Assembly: GCA_001464765.1 (NCBI GenBank)
Contig: LNDV01000035.1
Location: forward strand, 248,001 to 312,000
From: Betaproteobacteria bacterium Ga0077526
GTDB taxonomy: Bacteria > Pseudomonadota > Gammaproteobacteria > Burkholderiales > Ga0077523
Reading direction: 5' to 3'
Length of the DNA: 64,000 nt
Position 1 is the first letter of the stretch. Each line of letters starts with the position of its first letter. Shown here piece by piece: positions 19,101-26,630 of the stretch. The notes under the pieces are model-generated. The model made no database searches, was not told the origin of the DNA, and saw only the letters and a list, made by a program, of their open reading frames with translations. The translations under genes and the position numbers were made by a program.

Positions 19101-19308
19101 GACCGCGCTCGCCATGATCATCGGCATGATCCCCATGGCCCTCGGGCTGGGCGAAGGCGGCGAACAGAATGCGCCGCTGGGCCGCGCCGTGATCGGCGGC
19201 CTCACCTTTGCCACCGTGGCCACACTGTTCTTCGTGCCGGTCGTGTTCGCCGCAGTCCACGGCTGGCGCGCTCGCCGCGGCGCCTCATACAACGTCTCCC
19301 CCGCCTGA
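16141..19308 (+). CDS. Hydrophobe/amphiphile RND efflux pump (HAE1, AcrB/MexF type)
   Basis: This 1055-residue inner-membrane pump has the RND layout of 12 helices with two periplasmic porter/docking halves. Helix 4 carries the adjacent Asp pair (D401-D402 in GILVDDATVAIEN) used for proton relay in the drug-exporting HAE1 branch, unlike the metal pump upstream. Residues near 965-1000 (RFRPVVMTALAMIIGMIPMALG) are the usual helix-11/12 motif. It is followed at 17 bases by its adaptor; this pump-then-adaptor order is the reverse of acrAB. There is no dedicated outer-membrane factor next to it, so it may share one of the two TolC proteins in this window. Confidence 0.92.
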   Translation: MWIVQLALRRPYTFIVLALLVLIIGPLMILRTPVDIFPNINIPVVSVIWRYTGLATEEMEARMVSQFERGLTATVNDIEHIESQTYNGVGAVKVFFHQGTNIETGLSQIVAISQTVINNFPPGATAPLILQYSASTVPILQLALSSTTLAEHEMNDLANSFMRTQLATVQGAVLPFPYGGKTRQIMVDLDPGRLQSKGMTPRDVVDALNQQNLILPTGTIKLGALEHDVAMNGSPRSVKELNDLPIRTSAAGTVYVRDVAHVRDGFTPQINIVRRDGQRAVLLTILKYGNASTLDIVQRVKDELPRIRAGLPPELDIQTALDQSVFVQAAVDGVIHEAIIAACLTALMILLFLGSWRSTLIITISIPLAILSSLGLLSALGETINIMTLGGLALAVGILVDDATVAIENITQHLEQGKDLETAILDGARQIAVPTLVSTLCICIVFVPMFLLTGVARYLFVPMALAVVFAMLASYLFSRTLVPTLAKYLLRGHTDVHGHSGRPSGWTRIHAVFERGFSSLRDAYRAQLEAALSVPKRFIALVLIVCIGSAGLAPSLGRDFFPSVDAGQIKLHLRAKTGTRIEETARLCDEVESFIRRKLPPGEIDTMLDNIGLPTSGTNLTYNNSGTVGPADADIIISLAKGHRPTAEVVRELRAALPEEFPGVMFYFLPADIVSQILNFGLPAPVDIQIVGNKIAENRVFAQALFEKLKNVTGLVDLRVHQPFDQPKINVTVDRTRAQQAGLTQREIAGNLLITLSGSFQTNPTFFLNPKNRVTYNVITQAPQYRMDSMDALANIPIRRSDQGSSDVLGSLASFSRDTERAVISHWNVQPVLDIYGGVHGRDLGGVADEVAKIAAAAEKDLPKGSRLIVRGQMETMQSSFTGLLYGLLFAIVLVYLLMVVNFQSWLDPLIIITALPAALAGIVWLLFLTHTTVSVPALTGAIMAIGIATANSILVVSFARERLEAGDDAWTASLEAGVNRFRPVVMTALAMIIGMIPMALGLGEGGEQNAPLGRAVIGGLTFATVATLFFVPVVFAAVHGWRARRGASYNVSPA

Positions 19309-19325
19309 GTCAGGGAAAGCCTTCC

Positions 19326-20552
19326 ATGAACAACGACCCTGCTGCCGCCCCACTGCCTCCGCGCGCACCCGCACGCCGTCGATCTGGAGGATGGGTGGCA
19401 CTCCTGTTCGTGATCGCCGCCTTCGCCGCCGCGTACTTCTTCGGCGTCGTGCCGCGTCACAAGGCGCTGGAAGCCCTGAGCCAGGAAACACGGGCCCTCG
19501 CGATTCCGACTGTCGCCGTGACCCAGCCGAAGTCGGGGGACGCCAGCACGGACATGGTCCTGCCCGGTAACTTGCAGGGCATCAGCGAGACGGCGGTGTA
19601 CGCCCGTGCGAGCGGTTTCGTGAAGCGCTGGAACGGCGAGATCGGCACGAGCGTGAAGGCCGGTGAGGTCCTCGCGGAGATTGAAGTGCCGGAAGTCGAG
19701 TCGCAGTTGCAGCGCGCCCGCGCCGACCTGGAGACCGCGCGTCTGAATGCCGAACAGGCACGCAAGACGTCGGAGCGCTGGCAGGAACTGGTCAAGACCG
19801 GCAGCGTGTCCGCGCAGGATGCGGAGGTCGCGCAGAACACGCTGCGCGCGCGACGCTCGGAGATGGAATCCAGCCGGCAGGAAGTCGCCCGGCTGGAGCG
19901 TGTGCAGGGATTCCGGCAGGTCCGCGCGCCCTTCGCAGGCGTGATCACCGCCCGCAATGCGGAAGTCGGCGAGCTCGTGGATGCGGGATCGGGCGGCGGT
20001 CGCGGACGGGAACTGTTCCGCATCGCGGCGACCAACCGGCTGCGTGTCCAGGTGAACGTGCCGCAGGATGCCGCGGCATCGGCCGTTCCCGGGGTGGCGG
20101 CGGAGATCACGCTGCCGGGACAGACCGGGAAGAAGTACCCCGGCAAGCTCGTGCGCACCGCGCGGGCCATCGACCCCGAAGCCCGCACGCTGCTCGCCGA
20201 GATCGAAGTCGACAACGCCGCCGGCGACCTCCTGCCGGGCGCCTATGCGCAGGTGAAGCTGAAGATCCCGACCAAGGTGTCCTCGCTGGTCGTGCCGGTG
20301 AACACGCTCCTCTTCCGGTCGGAAGGCCCTCAAGTGGCCGTGATCGCACAGGGGGACCGCATCGCCCTGCGCAGCGTGACCATCGGCCGCGACTTCGGCA
20401 CCACGGTGGAACTGCTCGCCGGCATCGAGCCGACGGATCGCGTCGTGCTGAACCCGTCGGACTCGATTGCTTCCGGTGTGCAGGTTCGCGTCGTGAAGGC
20501 ACCCGAGAAGGCCCCGGAGAAATCCGGGGACAAGTCTCCGAAGAAATCCTGA
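19326..20552 (+). CDS. RND efflux periplasmic adaptor
   Basis: This 408-residue membrane-fusion protein has a Pro/Ala/Arg-rich cytoplasmic start and one membrane anchor (about residues 21-40). A lipoyl domain follows (VYARASGFVKRWNGEIGTSVKAGE), then a helical hairpin (about 115-190) and VRAPFAGVITARNAEVGELV as the second lipoyl half. The C-terminus is Lys/Glu/Pro-rich. It pairs with the HAE1 pump at 16141. The only plausible start is the ATG 17 bases after that gene. Substrate class is not predictable beyond lipophilic compounds. Confidence 0.9.
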   Translation: MNNDPAAAPLPPRAPARRRSGGWVALLFVIAAFAAAYFFGVVPRHKALEALSQETRALAIPTVAVTQPKSGDASTDMVLPGNLQGISETAVYARASGFVKRWNGEIGTSVKAGEVLAEIEVPEVESQLQRARADLETARLNAEQARKTSERWQELVKTGSVSAQDAEVAQNTLRARRSEMESSRQEVARLERVQGFRQVRAPFAGVITARNAEVGELVDAGSGGGRGRELFRIAATNRLRVQVNVPQDAAASAVPGVAAEITLPGQTGKKYPGKLVRTARAIDPEARTLLAEIEVDNAAGDLLPGAYAQVKLKIPTKVSSLVVPVNTLLFRSEGPQVAVIAQGDRIALRSVTIGRDFGTTVELLAGIEPTDRVVLNPSDSIASGVQVRVVKAPEKAPEKSGDKSPKKS

Positions 20553-20609
20553 CGGACCCGCCAATCGCGCGGCAACCGCAATCGCTGCGGATGCCGCACG
20601 GAACGGCCG

Positions 20610-21755
20610 TCACATCCGCTTTGCGACTTCCTCCAGCATGACCTCGGTGGCGCCGCCGCCGATGGTCTGCACGCGCGCATCGCGCACCATGCGTTCGATG
20701 GTGGTCTCACGCATGTAGCCCATCCCGCCGTGGAACTGCTGGCAGGTGTACATGACTTCGTTCACCAGTTCGCCGCAGAGTGCCTTGATCATCGACACCT
20801 CGCGCACGCAATCTTTGCCCTGCGCATCGATCCACGCGCAGTGGTAGACGAGGTGCCGCGCGGCTTCCACCTTCGACGCGAGCATCGCGAGTCTCTGACG
20901 GATGGTCTGCTTGTCCCACAGCGACTGGCCGAACGCCTTGCGCTCCTTCACGTAGGCCGTCGTGATTTCCAGCGCCTTCTGGGCTTCACCCAGAGCCTGC
21001 GCGCCGAGCACCACGCGCTCGTTCTGGAAGTTGCGCATGATCGCGTAGAAGCCGAGATGCTCCTCGCCGAGGATGTTCTCCGCCGGCACCCGCACCCCGT
21101 CGAACACCAGCTCGGCGGTGTCGGAAGATCGCCAGCCCATCTTGTCGAGCGCACGCCCGACCGTGAAGCCTGGTGTTCCCTTCTCGACCGCGAAGATCGA
21201 GATGCCGCGCGACCCCTTGGCTTCGGTGTCGGTCTTTGCCGCAACGAAATACAGGTTGGCGTGGACACCGTTCGTGATGAACATCTTCGTGCCGTTCAGC
21301 ACGTAGTGATCGCCGTCGCGCACGGCGCGCGTGCGGATGGCCTTGACGTCCGAACCGGCGTCGGGCTCGGTGACCGCAACGGCCGTGATCGTGTCACCGC
21401 GGATCACGCCGGGCAGCCAGCGCTTCAGCTGGTCGGGCCGTCCCGCGTTGACCAGGTGCGGCGAGGCCATGTCTGTGTGGACCAGCACCGTGATGGCAAA
21501 GCCTCCGAACGTCGAGCGCCCAAGTTCTTCCGCGAGCAGCACGCTGTACACCGTGTCGAGCTCCGCGCCGCCGTACTCGGACGGATAGCGGATGCCGAGG
21601 AAACCGAGTTCCCCCATCTTGCGGAGCACCTCGCGCGGCACGCAGCCGTCCTCCTCCCACTTGTGCGCGTGGGGCTCGATATCGCCCGCGATGAATCGGC
21701 GCAGGCTCTCGCGGAAGAGGCGGTGCTCGTCGGTGAAGTAGATGGGATCGTTCAT
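20610..21755 (-). CDS. Acyl-CoA dehydrogenase, relocated-Glu type
   Basis: This 381-residue FAD enzyme has the three-domain acyl-CoA dehydrogenase fold (N-terminal helices, beta-domain with AVTEPDAGSD, C-terminal helices). At the usual C-terminal active-site position (YEGT in MCAD) it has GGGATE, so the catalytic Glu is not there. A Glu occurs instead in NERVVLG, matching the helix-G position used by isovaleryl-CoA and long-chain dehydrogenases. It is therefore likely active on branched or long acyl-CoA. The ATG at 21753-21755 begins the normal N-terminus (MNDPIYFTDEH). It is flanked downstream by the convergent RND adaptor and upstream by REP palindromes. Confidence 0.88.
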   Translation of the reverse strand: MNDPIYFTDEHRLFRESLRRFIAGDIEPHAHKWEEDGCVPREVLRKMGELGFLGIRYPSEYGGAELDTVYSVLLAEELGRSTFGGFAITVLVHTDMASPHLVNAGRPDQLKRWLPGVIRGDTITAVAVTEPDAGSDVKAIRTRAVRDGDHYVLNGTKMFITNGVHANLYFVAAKTDTEAKGSRGISIFAVEKGTPGFTVGRALDKMGWRSSDTAELVFDGVRVPAENILGEEHLGFYAIMRNFQNERVVLGAQALGEAQKALEITTAYVKERKAFGQSLWDKQTIRQRLAMLASKVEAARHLVYHCAWIDAQGKDCVREVSMIKALCGELVNEVMYTCQQFHGGMGYMRETTIERMVRDARVQTIGGGATEVMLEEVAKRM

Positions 21756-21800
21756 GTGATTCTGCAGCCGGGTGGGAAACCGCGATTGTAAGGGGACGGT

Positions 21801-21834
21801 GCTCCGGACGAGCGGTGGATGCCGCGACTCCGGA
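21801..21834 (+). repeat. REP palindrome, degenerate copy
   Basis: The outer stem is TCCGGA/TCCGGA and the inner arms are GCGG/CCGC, arranged as in the better copy at 21868. The TAG head is missing. It is the first of three copies in a 190-base intergenic cluster. Confidence 0.6.
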
Positions 21835-21867
21835 TTGCGCCGATCCCCGGCAAGGGTATCCCGCATG

Positions 21868-21910
21868 CCCGTAGCCCGGACGAGCGGCGGTCGCCGCGAC
21901 TCCGGGGATG
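21868..21910 (+). repeat. REP palindrome, full copy
   Basis: The order is GTAGCCCGGA, GCGGCG, CGCCGC, TCCGGGGAT: an outer and an inner stem separated by CGA/GAC. It matches the widespread proteobacterial REP type with a GTAGCCCGGA head. No RAYT transposase gene is in the window. Confidence 0.75.
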
Positions 21911-21947
21911 CCGTGAAATGCGATTGACCCGCGCGTATCGCTTGCGC

Positions 21948-21991
21948 CGATCCCCGGAGTCGGCCCGTTCGGGCCTCGTCCGGGCTACGGG
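21948..21991 (-). repeat. REP palindrome, inverted copy that supplies a stop codon
   Basis: This is the reverse orientation of the copy at 21868, with inner stem GCCCG/CGGGC. The TAG of its GTAGCCCGG head (21985-21987, minus strand) is the stop codon of the metallo-hydrolase gene. Confidence 0.75.
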
Positions 21992-23031
21992 ATCTTGCGC
22001 GTCTCGCCGTGCTTCATCACCCAAAACCTGTCGTGGGGAATCCCGGCCTCCCGCAGCGCGTGGGCGAGCTTGCGTGGCGGTTCGTCCATGGGTTCATCGG
22101 TGAGAACGAACGTGCCCCAATGCATGGCGACCGACTGACGCGCCTCGAGATCGGCGTGGATCTTCACGGCTTCATCCGGATTCACATGCATCACCGACAT
22201 GAACCACCGTGGCTCGTAGGCGCCGATGGGCAGCAGCGCGATGTCGACCGGCCCGAGCCGGCGGCGGATGTCCTTGAAGTCCTCCGAGTAGCCCGTATCG
22301 CCCGCGAAGAACACGCTGCCCTGCGGTGTATCGACGCGCCATCCGCCCCACAGGGTGTGATTGCGATCCCACAGCGACCGCGCGCTCCAGTGCTGCACGG
22401 GCACGGCGGTGAACGTGGAAGTGCCGAGCGACTGCTTGTCCCACCAGTCGAGTTCCACCACCTTGTCATGGATGCCCTTCGACGCCATCCACGCCTTGAG
22501 CCCGAGCGGCACAAAGAACGTGGGGGATCCTCCCGGCTGGCGTGCGAGCCGCTTCACGGTGCCTTCGTCGAGATGGTCGTAGTGGTTGTGGGAGATCACG
22601 ACCACATCGATGTGCGGCATCTGATGGAAGTCGATCGCAGGCGGAACGATGCGCCTCGGCCCTGCGAAGCCGAGCGGTGAGGCGCGCCCCGTGAGATGCG
22701 GATCCGTGAGGATGTTGAGCCCGCCCAGCTGCACGAGAAAGGTCGCGTGACCGATCCACGTGAGCGCCGGCTCGGTGCGGTTGGCGTGCAGCCAGTCGAA
22801 ATCGGGATGTTCGGCCGGAAAGTGCCAGCCGCCCGGCGGCGTCTTCGGCAGGCCCTTGGCCCAGCGTTCGCGCTGCCATTTCCAGAAGCTGCCGTGACGC
22901 CAGCCCGTGGGATAGTTGTTGCGGAAGCCTACTTCGGTGTGGTGCGATTTGGTGGAATCCATGAGTGGTCTGGCAACGCAGGCGGCGAGCAGGGACAATG
23001 TGACGATGACAAGGGCAAGGCGGCGGAACAT
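21985..23031 (-). CDS. Metallo-beta-lactamase-fold lipoprotein (NAPE-PLD/UlaG-like)
   Basis: This 348-residue protein starts with a lipoprotein signal (LSLLAAC, Cys at residue 18), so it is probably anchored to a membrane. The beta-lactamase fold begins near residue 90 (LTWIGHATFLVQLGG). It shows the zinc motif HNHYDHLD and the later ligands in FAGDTGYSEDF and MHWGTF. The long insertion between fold start and zinc motif and the SHNHYDHL string resemble the NAPE-phospholipase D/RomA group. Substrate unknown; phosphodiester or lactone cleavage is plausible. The ATG at 23029-23031 is the only start that gives a signal peptide. Its stop codon lies in a REP element. Confidence 0.82.
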   Translation of the reverse strand: MFRRLALVIVTLSLLAACVARPLMDSTKSHHTEVGFRNNYPTGWRHGSFWKWQRERWAKGLPKTPPGGWHFPAEHPDFDWLHANRTEPALTWIGHATFLVQLGGLNILTDPHLTGRASPLGFAGPRRIVPPAIDFHQMPHIDVVVISHNHYDHLDEGTVKRLARQPGGSPTFFVPLGLKAWMASKGIHDKVVELDWWDKQSLGTSTFTAVPVQHWSARSLWDRNHTLWGGWRVDTPQGSVFFAGDTGYSEDFKDIRRRLGPVDIALLPIGAYEPRWFMSVMHVNPDEAVKIHADLEARQSVAMHWGTFVLTDEPMDEPPRKLAHALREAGIPHDRFWVMKHGETRKIP

Positions 23032-23085
23032 GGTCGGAAATCCGAATGACGGAGATGCAGTCACGGCGGCCGGCAGTGCACTGTC

Positions 23086-23901
23086 ATGGCGCATGGAAGC
23101 CAGTCCGTGAAAATCGCCAGGCCCATCCTCCAGTTCTCCCACGCCAACGGGTTTCCTGCGCCGTGCTATCGCCAGCTGTTCGAGCGGCTCGAAGGCCGAT
23201 TCGACATCCGCTGGGTGGATCAGTTCGGCCACGATCCAGACTACCCGGTCACGGACGGCTGGCACAAGCTCACGGACCAGCTCGTCCACGCGGTCGAGGC
23301 CCATCGGCATCCGGTGATCGCGGTGGGACACTCGCTGGGCGGATTCCTGTCATTGCGCGCCGCCGTGCGCCGCCCCGATCTGTTCCGCGGGGTAGTGCTG
23401 CTGGACGCCACCATTCTTTCGCGCATGAAGGGCGGGGCGCTCGCCTTCACCAAGAAGGTGGGGATCGCCGAGAAACTCGGCCCCGCGCCCGGAACGCTGT
23501 TCCGGCGCCGTGAATGGGACACGCCCGGCGATGCGCTGGCCTATTTCCAGACCAAGACGGTGTTCCGGCGGTTCGATCCGCGTTGCCTGGAAGACTACGT
23601 GACGTTCGGCACCGAAGCCGCCGGCGAGCGGATCCGGCTGCGCTTCACCCCCGAGATCGAAAACCGCATCTACCAGACGCTGCCCCACGACCTCGTGCAG
23701 GACTGCACGCAACTGGCCGTCCCCGCCGGTCTCGTCTACGGCGAACAGTCGGACCTCACGCGGCGCGTGGGCCTGTCGGCGTCCGAGCGCTGGATGAAAG
23801 TCGCACCGACTCGGGGCGGGCACCTGTTCCCGTTCCAGTTTCCGGAGAGCGCGGCACAGGCGATCACGCGGATGATCGGGGAACTGGGGCTGGGGGCGTA
23901 G
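23086..23901 (+). CDS. Alpha/beta hydrolase
   Basis: This 271-residue cytoplasmic protein shows the nucleophile elbow GHSLGG (Ser83), an oxyanion region FSHANGFPA near the start, and a late His in RGGHLFPFQ. Several proteobacterial hydrolases of unknown substrate share the opening FSHANGFPAPCYR. A GTG at 23107 is an alternative start, giving a protein seven residues shorter; neither has a clear ribosome site. It is divergent from the lipoprotein hydrolase gene with 54 bases between them. Confidence 0.82.
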   Translation: MAHGSQSVKIARPILQFSHANGFPAPCYRQLFERLEGRFDIRWVDQFGHDPDYPVTDGWHKLTDQLVHAVEAHRHPVIAVGHSLGGFLSLRAAVRRPDLFRGVVLLDATILSRMKGGALAFTKKVGIAEKLGPAPGTLFRRREWDTPGDALAYFQTKTVFRRFDPRCLEDYVTFGTEAAGERIRLRFTPEIENRIYQTLPHDLVQDCTQLAVPAGLVYGEQSDLTRRVGLSASERWMKVAPTRGGHLFPFQFPESAAQAITRMIGELGLGA

Positions 23902-24169
23902 CGGACGCCCGGGACCGCCGCTCCCGGCGAAGCTGCTGAAGCCTGCGTCACCGCGGGCTCGACGACCACGTGTCGTCGAACTGCTTTACACCACCCGTAC
24001 GAATGCTCCCGAAGCGACACTCTGTACGCAGCAGCCAGAAACCCGCGCCCGGATCTTGCTCCGTCCAGCGAGTCGCACTGTACGCATCCGCGGCATCGAG
24101 GCCTCACTCGTTGCGGGCGCGCCCGGGGCACTCGAACAAAATAAACGATTTCGCCAGGAGCCCTACCGA

Positions 24170-24778
24170 ATGATACGTTTCGCCATCAAGGCAGCTGTCG
24201 CCTGCTCGCTCGCCGCACTCGCGGTAGGCACGAGCGTCACCGCAAACGCGGCCCTCATCATGGGTCCCAGCCAGATATCCGCGTCGTCTTCGTTGCCGCT
24301 CTACTCACCCGCGTTTCCTGTCTCGGCCCTGGCCGACGGGATCACGGCAGAGAACAACGCGCTGAACGGGTTCGCCGCCAATGCGAACAGCGGCATCATC
24401 ACGCTGGACCTCATCGGCACCTACGACCTGGAGTCCTTCGTTCTCTGGAACGACGTGAACGTGTTCCTCGAAGGCATCAAGGATTTCAAGCTGCACTTCT
24501 ACGACGACGCCAACGGGCTGCTCGGCACCTCCGCGACCTTCGTGGGGCCCCAGGGCAGTCTCGCCCCGCGGACCTACACCTTCGCCTCGCCGTTCCGCGG
24601 GGTGAGCAAGGTTGAACTGCAGGTGCTGTCGGCCCACGTCGGCGTGGTGAACAACATCGAGATCCGCGAAGTCGCCTTCAACAGCGCCCCGCCGATCCCG
24701 GAGCCGTCCACCTGGGCGATGCTCGCGGCGGGCCTCGGCGTGGTGGCAGCGGGATTGAGCCGCCGCGCTGTGAAATAG
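24170..24778 (+). CDS. PEP-CTERM sorting-domain protein
   Basis: This 202-residue secreted protein has a signal peptide (residues 1-30, SVTANAAL). The middle is beta-rich with a discoidin-like feel (LDLIGTYDLESFVLWNDVN, IEIREVAF). The C-terminal sorting signal is IPEPSTWAMLAAG, a hydrophobic helix and SRRAVK. PEP-CTERM signals are read by an exosortase, which is not in this window. An AGGAG site lies nine bases before the ATG. A factor-independent terminator follows at 24805. Function unknown; cell-surface or biofilm matrix roles are proposed for the class. Confidence 0.85.
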   Translation: MIRFAIKAAVACSLAALAVGTSVTANAALIMGPSQISASSSLPLYSPAFPVSALADGITAENNALNGFAANANSGIITLDLIGTYDLESFVLWNDVNVFLEGIKDFKLHFYDDANGLLGTSATFVGPQGSLAPRTYTFASPFRGVSKVELQVLSAHVGVVNNIEIREVAFNSAPPIPEPSTWAMLAAGLGVVAAGLSRRAVK

Positions 24779-24804
24779 AACGCACGCTGCCGCAGCGACG
24801 TCGG

Positions 24805-24837
24805 AGGCAGCTCCTCGCAAGGGGGGCTGCCTTTTTT
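24805..24837 (+). terminator. Rho-independent terminator after the PEP-CTERM gene
   Basis: The stem is AGGCAGC paired with GCTGCCT across a 14-base loop, followed directly by a run of six T. It lies 27 bases after the stop codon. Confidence 0.85.
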
Positions 24838-24945
24838 CGTTTCTTCGTATGGTGTTTCATCGGGGCACGAGGCCCGATGACTGAAGGTGCAGGCCCCGGG
24901 GCATGCCGCGGTTGCCGGAGGCCGAGGCTCGATGGTGACGAACCC

Positions 24946-25623
24946 TTACGCCTCGTCCCGCGCCGCGCGTTGCCGGGTGCTCTGCCAGCGCCTGGCAACG
25001 ACGACGCCAGACAGCCCGACCGCCAACATCGACCAAGTCCCCGGCTCAGGCACGAGCACCACGTTGTCCAGGCGGCCGACGTCCGCGCCCGTCTGGTACT
25101 CCGCACGGATGCGAAGCGCCGTCAGACCGGACATCACAGTCGCCAGCTGGCCGTATGTGGCTAGCGCACCAGAATCCAGCCTCCAGCCAGGCGCGCGGCC
25201 AGGCACGTCGAAAAGAACGGAATAGGAAGTCCAGGCCCCGTTTCCCGGATTCACGGGCGTGTCGTACACCAGCGTGAGTCCGCCACCCTGGAGCACCACA
25301 TCCGGCGAATCGAACTGGTTGGGGGACCCGGGATACACCTGCATCAGATCGAACGTGAGGGATGTTCCCAGCGCACCGGACTGGTTGCCGAGGAAAGCGC
25401 CAGGCGCGACGAAATAGGTGACACCACCGATCGCGCGATCGTCGATGACGACGTGTCCGCCGGGGTTGCCGCCCGTGGCGCTCCACTCGATGGTTCCTTC
25501 CACATCTCCCTGGGCGGTCCATCCTTCAGCGCCGGCGTCGAAGGTACTGACCGCGGCCTGCAGCGGCAGGACACTTAGAGAGAGGCCAGCGGCGGCCAGC
25601 AGACGGGCGAGGAATGAGTTCAT
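24946..25623 (-). CDS. PEP-CTERM protein with laminin-B-like domain
   Basis: This 225-residue secreted protein has a signal peptide (residues 1-24, VLPLQAA). The following region (about 25-190) opens with STFDAGAEGWTAQGD and contains GGHVVIDD and WRLDSG, which is the pattern of bacterial laminin-IV/laminin-B modules. The C-terminus has VPEPGTWSMLAVG, a hydrophobic segment and an Arg-rich tail, the PEP-CTERM signal. It converges on the PEP-CTERM gene at 24170. The ATG at 25621-25623 begins the leader. Confidence 0.82.
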   Translation of the reverse strand: MNSFLARLLAAAGLSLSVLPLQAAVSTFDAGAEGWTAQGDVEGTIEWSATGGNPGGHVVIDDRAIGGVTYFVAPGAFLGNQSGALGTSLTFDLMQVYPGSPNQFDSPDVVLQGGGLTLVYDTPVNPGNGAWTSYSVLFDVPGRAPGWRLDSGALATYGQLATVMSGLTALRIRAEYQTGADVGRLDNVVLVPEPGTWSMLAVGLSGVVVARRWQSTRQRAARDEA

Positions 25624-25811
25624 GGTGCAGTCTCCGGATCGGAATCGAAAGGCATGGGCGGCATTCCGGACCGGACGCTCCATCACCGATCCACGGTCAG
25701 CAGGTTACGCGCTATCGGTCAGCCCCGCATTGACCGAGAGCAACCATACGAATCGAATGCGGGCATTTCGCGCTACCCTGCTGGTCATCCGCCCACTCCA
25801 ACGCCAATACG

Positions 25812-26630
25812 ATGCGCATCGCCCTCTACCAAGGTCCGGCCGACTCCGGCACGGTGGCCTCCAACCTCGGGCTCATGGAGGAGCGCGCGCGCGAAGCGGC
25901 GAGCCTCGGGGCGCATCTCCTCGTTCTGCCCGAGATGTTCCTCACCGGGTACAACCTCGGACGGGACCGCGTTCACGCCCTGGCGGAGCCGGCTGCGGGG
26001 CCTTCCGCGCAGGCCGCCTCGGCCATCGCGCAGCGCCATGGCATCGCGCTGCTGTACGGTTACCCGGAACGGGACGGTGACGCGATCTACAACGCAGCTC
26101 TGCTCATCGATTCCGAAGGTCAGCGCCGCGCCAACTACCGCAAGGCGCATCTCTTCGGTCCTGACGAACGGGTCACGTTCGTGCCCGGGGACAGCGTCGC
26201 CACCGTCGTGCCGATCGGCGGCCTGCAAGTCGGCATCCTCATCTGCTACGACGTGGAGTTTCCCGAGTCGGTACGTCTGCTGGCGCTGGCGGGAGCGGAA
26301 CTCGTCGCAGTCCCTACAGCGCTGATGCCGCCCTACGAGTTCGTGCCGGCCTCGATGATCCCGACGCGTGCGTTCGAGAACCAGGTCTTCGTGGCGTATG
26401 CCAACCGCTGCGGCGAGGAGAACGGCCTCCGGTACATCGGGCAGAGTTGCGTGGCCGCACCCGACGGCTCGGTGCTGGCGGCAGCGGGGACCGACTCGAC
26501 GCTGATCGTGGCGGATCTCGATCCGCTGCGCTACGGCGCCTCCCGCGACGCCAACACCTATTTCCGCGACCGGCGCCCGGAACTCTACGCACCGCTCGCC
26601 AGCGAGCGCGACGATACCGCGAAGTCATGA
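25812..26630 (+). CDS. davA: 5-aminopentanamidase (delta-aminovaleramidase), nitrilase family
   Basis: This 272-residue carbon-nitrogen hydrolase has the catalytic triad Glu41 (LPEMFLTGYN), Lys111 (YRKAHLFG) and Cys145 (ICYDVEFPE). The whole sequence follows Pseudomonas putida DavA as I recall it (MRIALYQG start, FLTGYN, YGYPER, GQS). DavA hydrolyses 5-aminopentanamide to 5-aminovalerate in lysine breakdown. Its TGA overlaps the ATG of the lysine 2-monooxygenase gene by four bases, so both enzymes of the pathway are translationally coupled. The following steps (davT, davD) are not in the window. Confidence 0.9.
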   Translation: MRIALYQGPADSGTVASNLGLMEERAREAASLGAHLLVLPEMFLTGYNLGRDRVHALAEPAAGPSAQAASAIAQRHGIALLYGYPERDGDAIYNAALLIDSEGQRRANYRKAHLFGPDERVTFVPGDSVATVVPIGGLQVGILICYDVEFPESVRLLALAGAELVAVPTALMPPYEFVPASMIPTRAFENQVFVAYANRCGEENGLRYIGQSCVAAPDGSVLAAAGTDSTLIVADLDPLRYGASRDANTYFRDRRPELYAPLASERDDTAKS

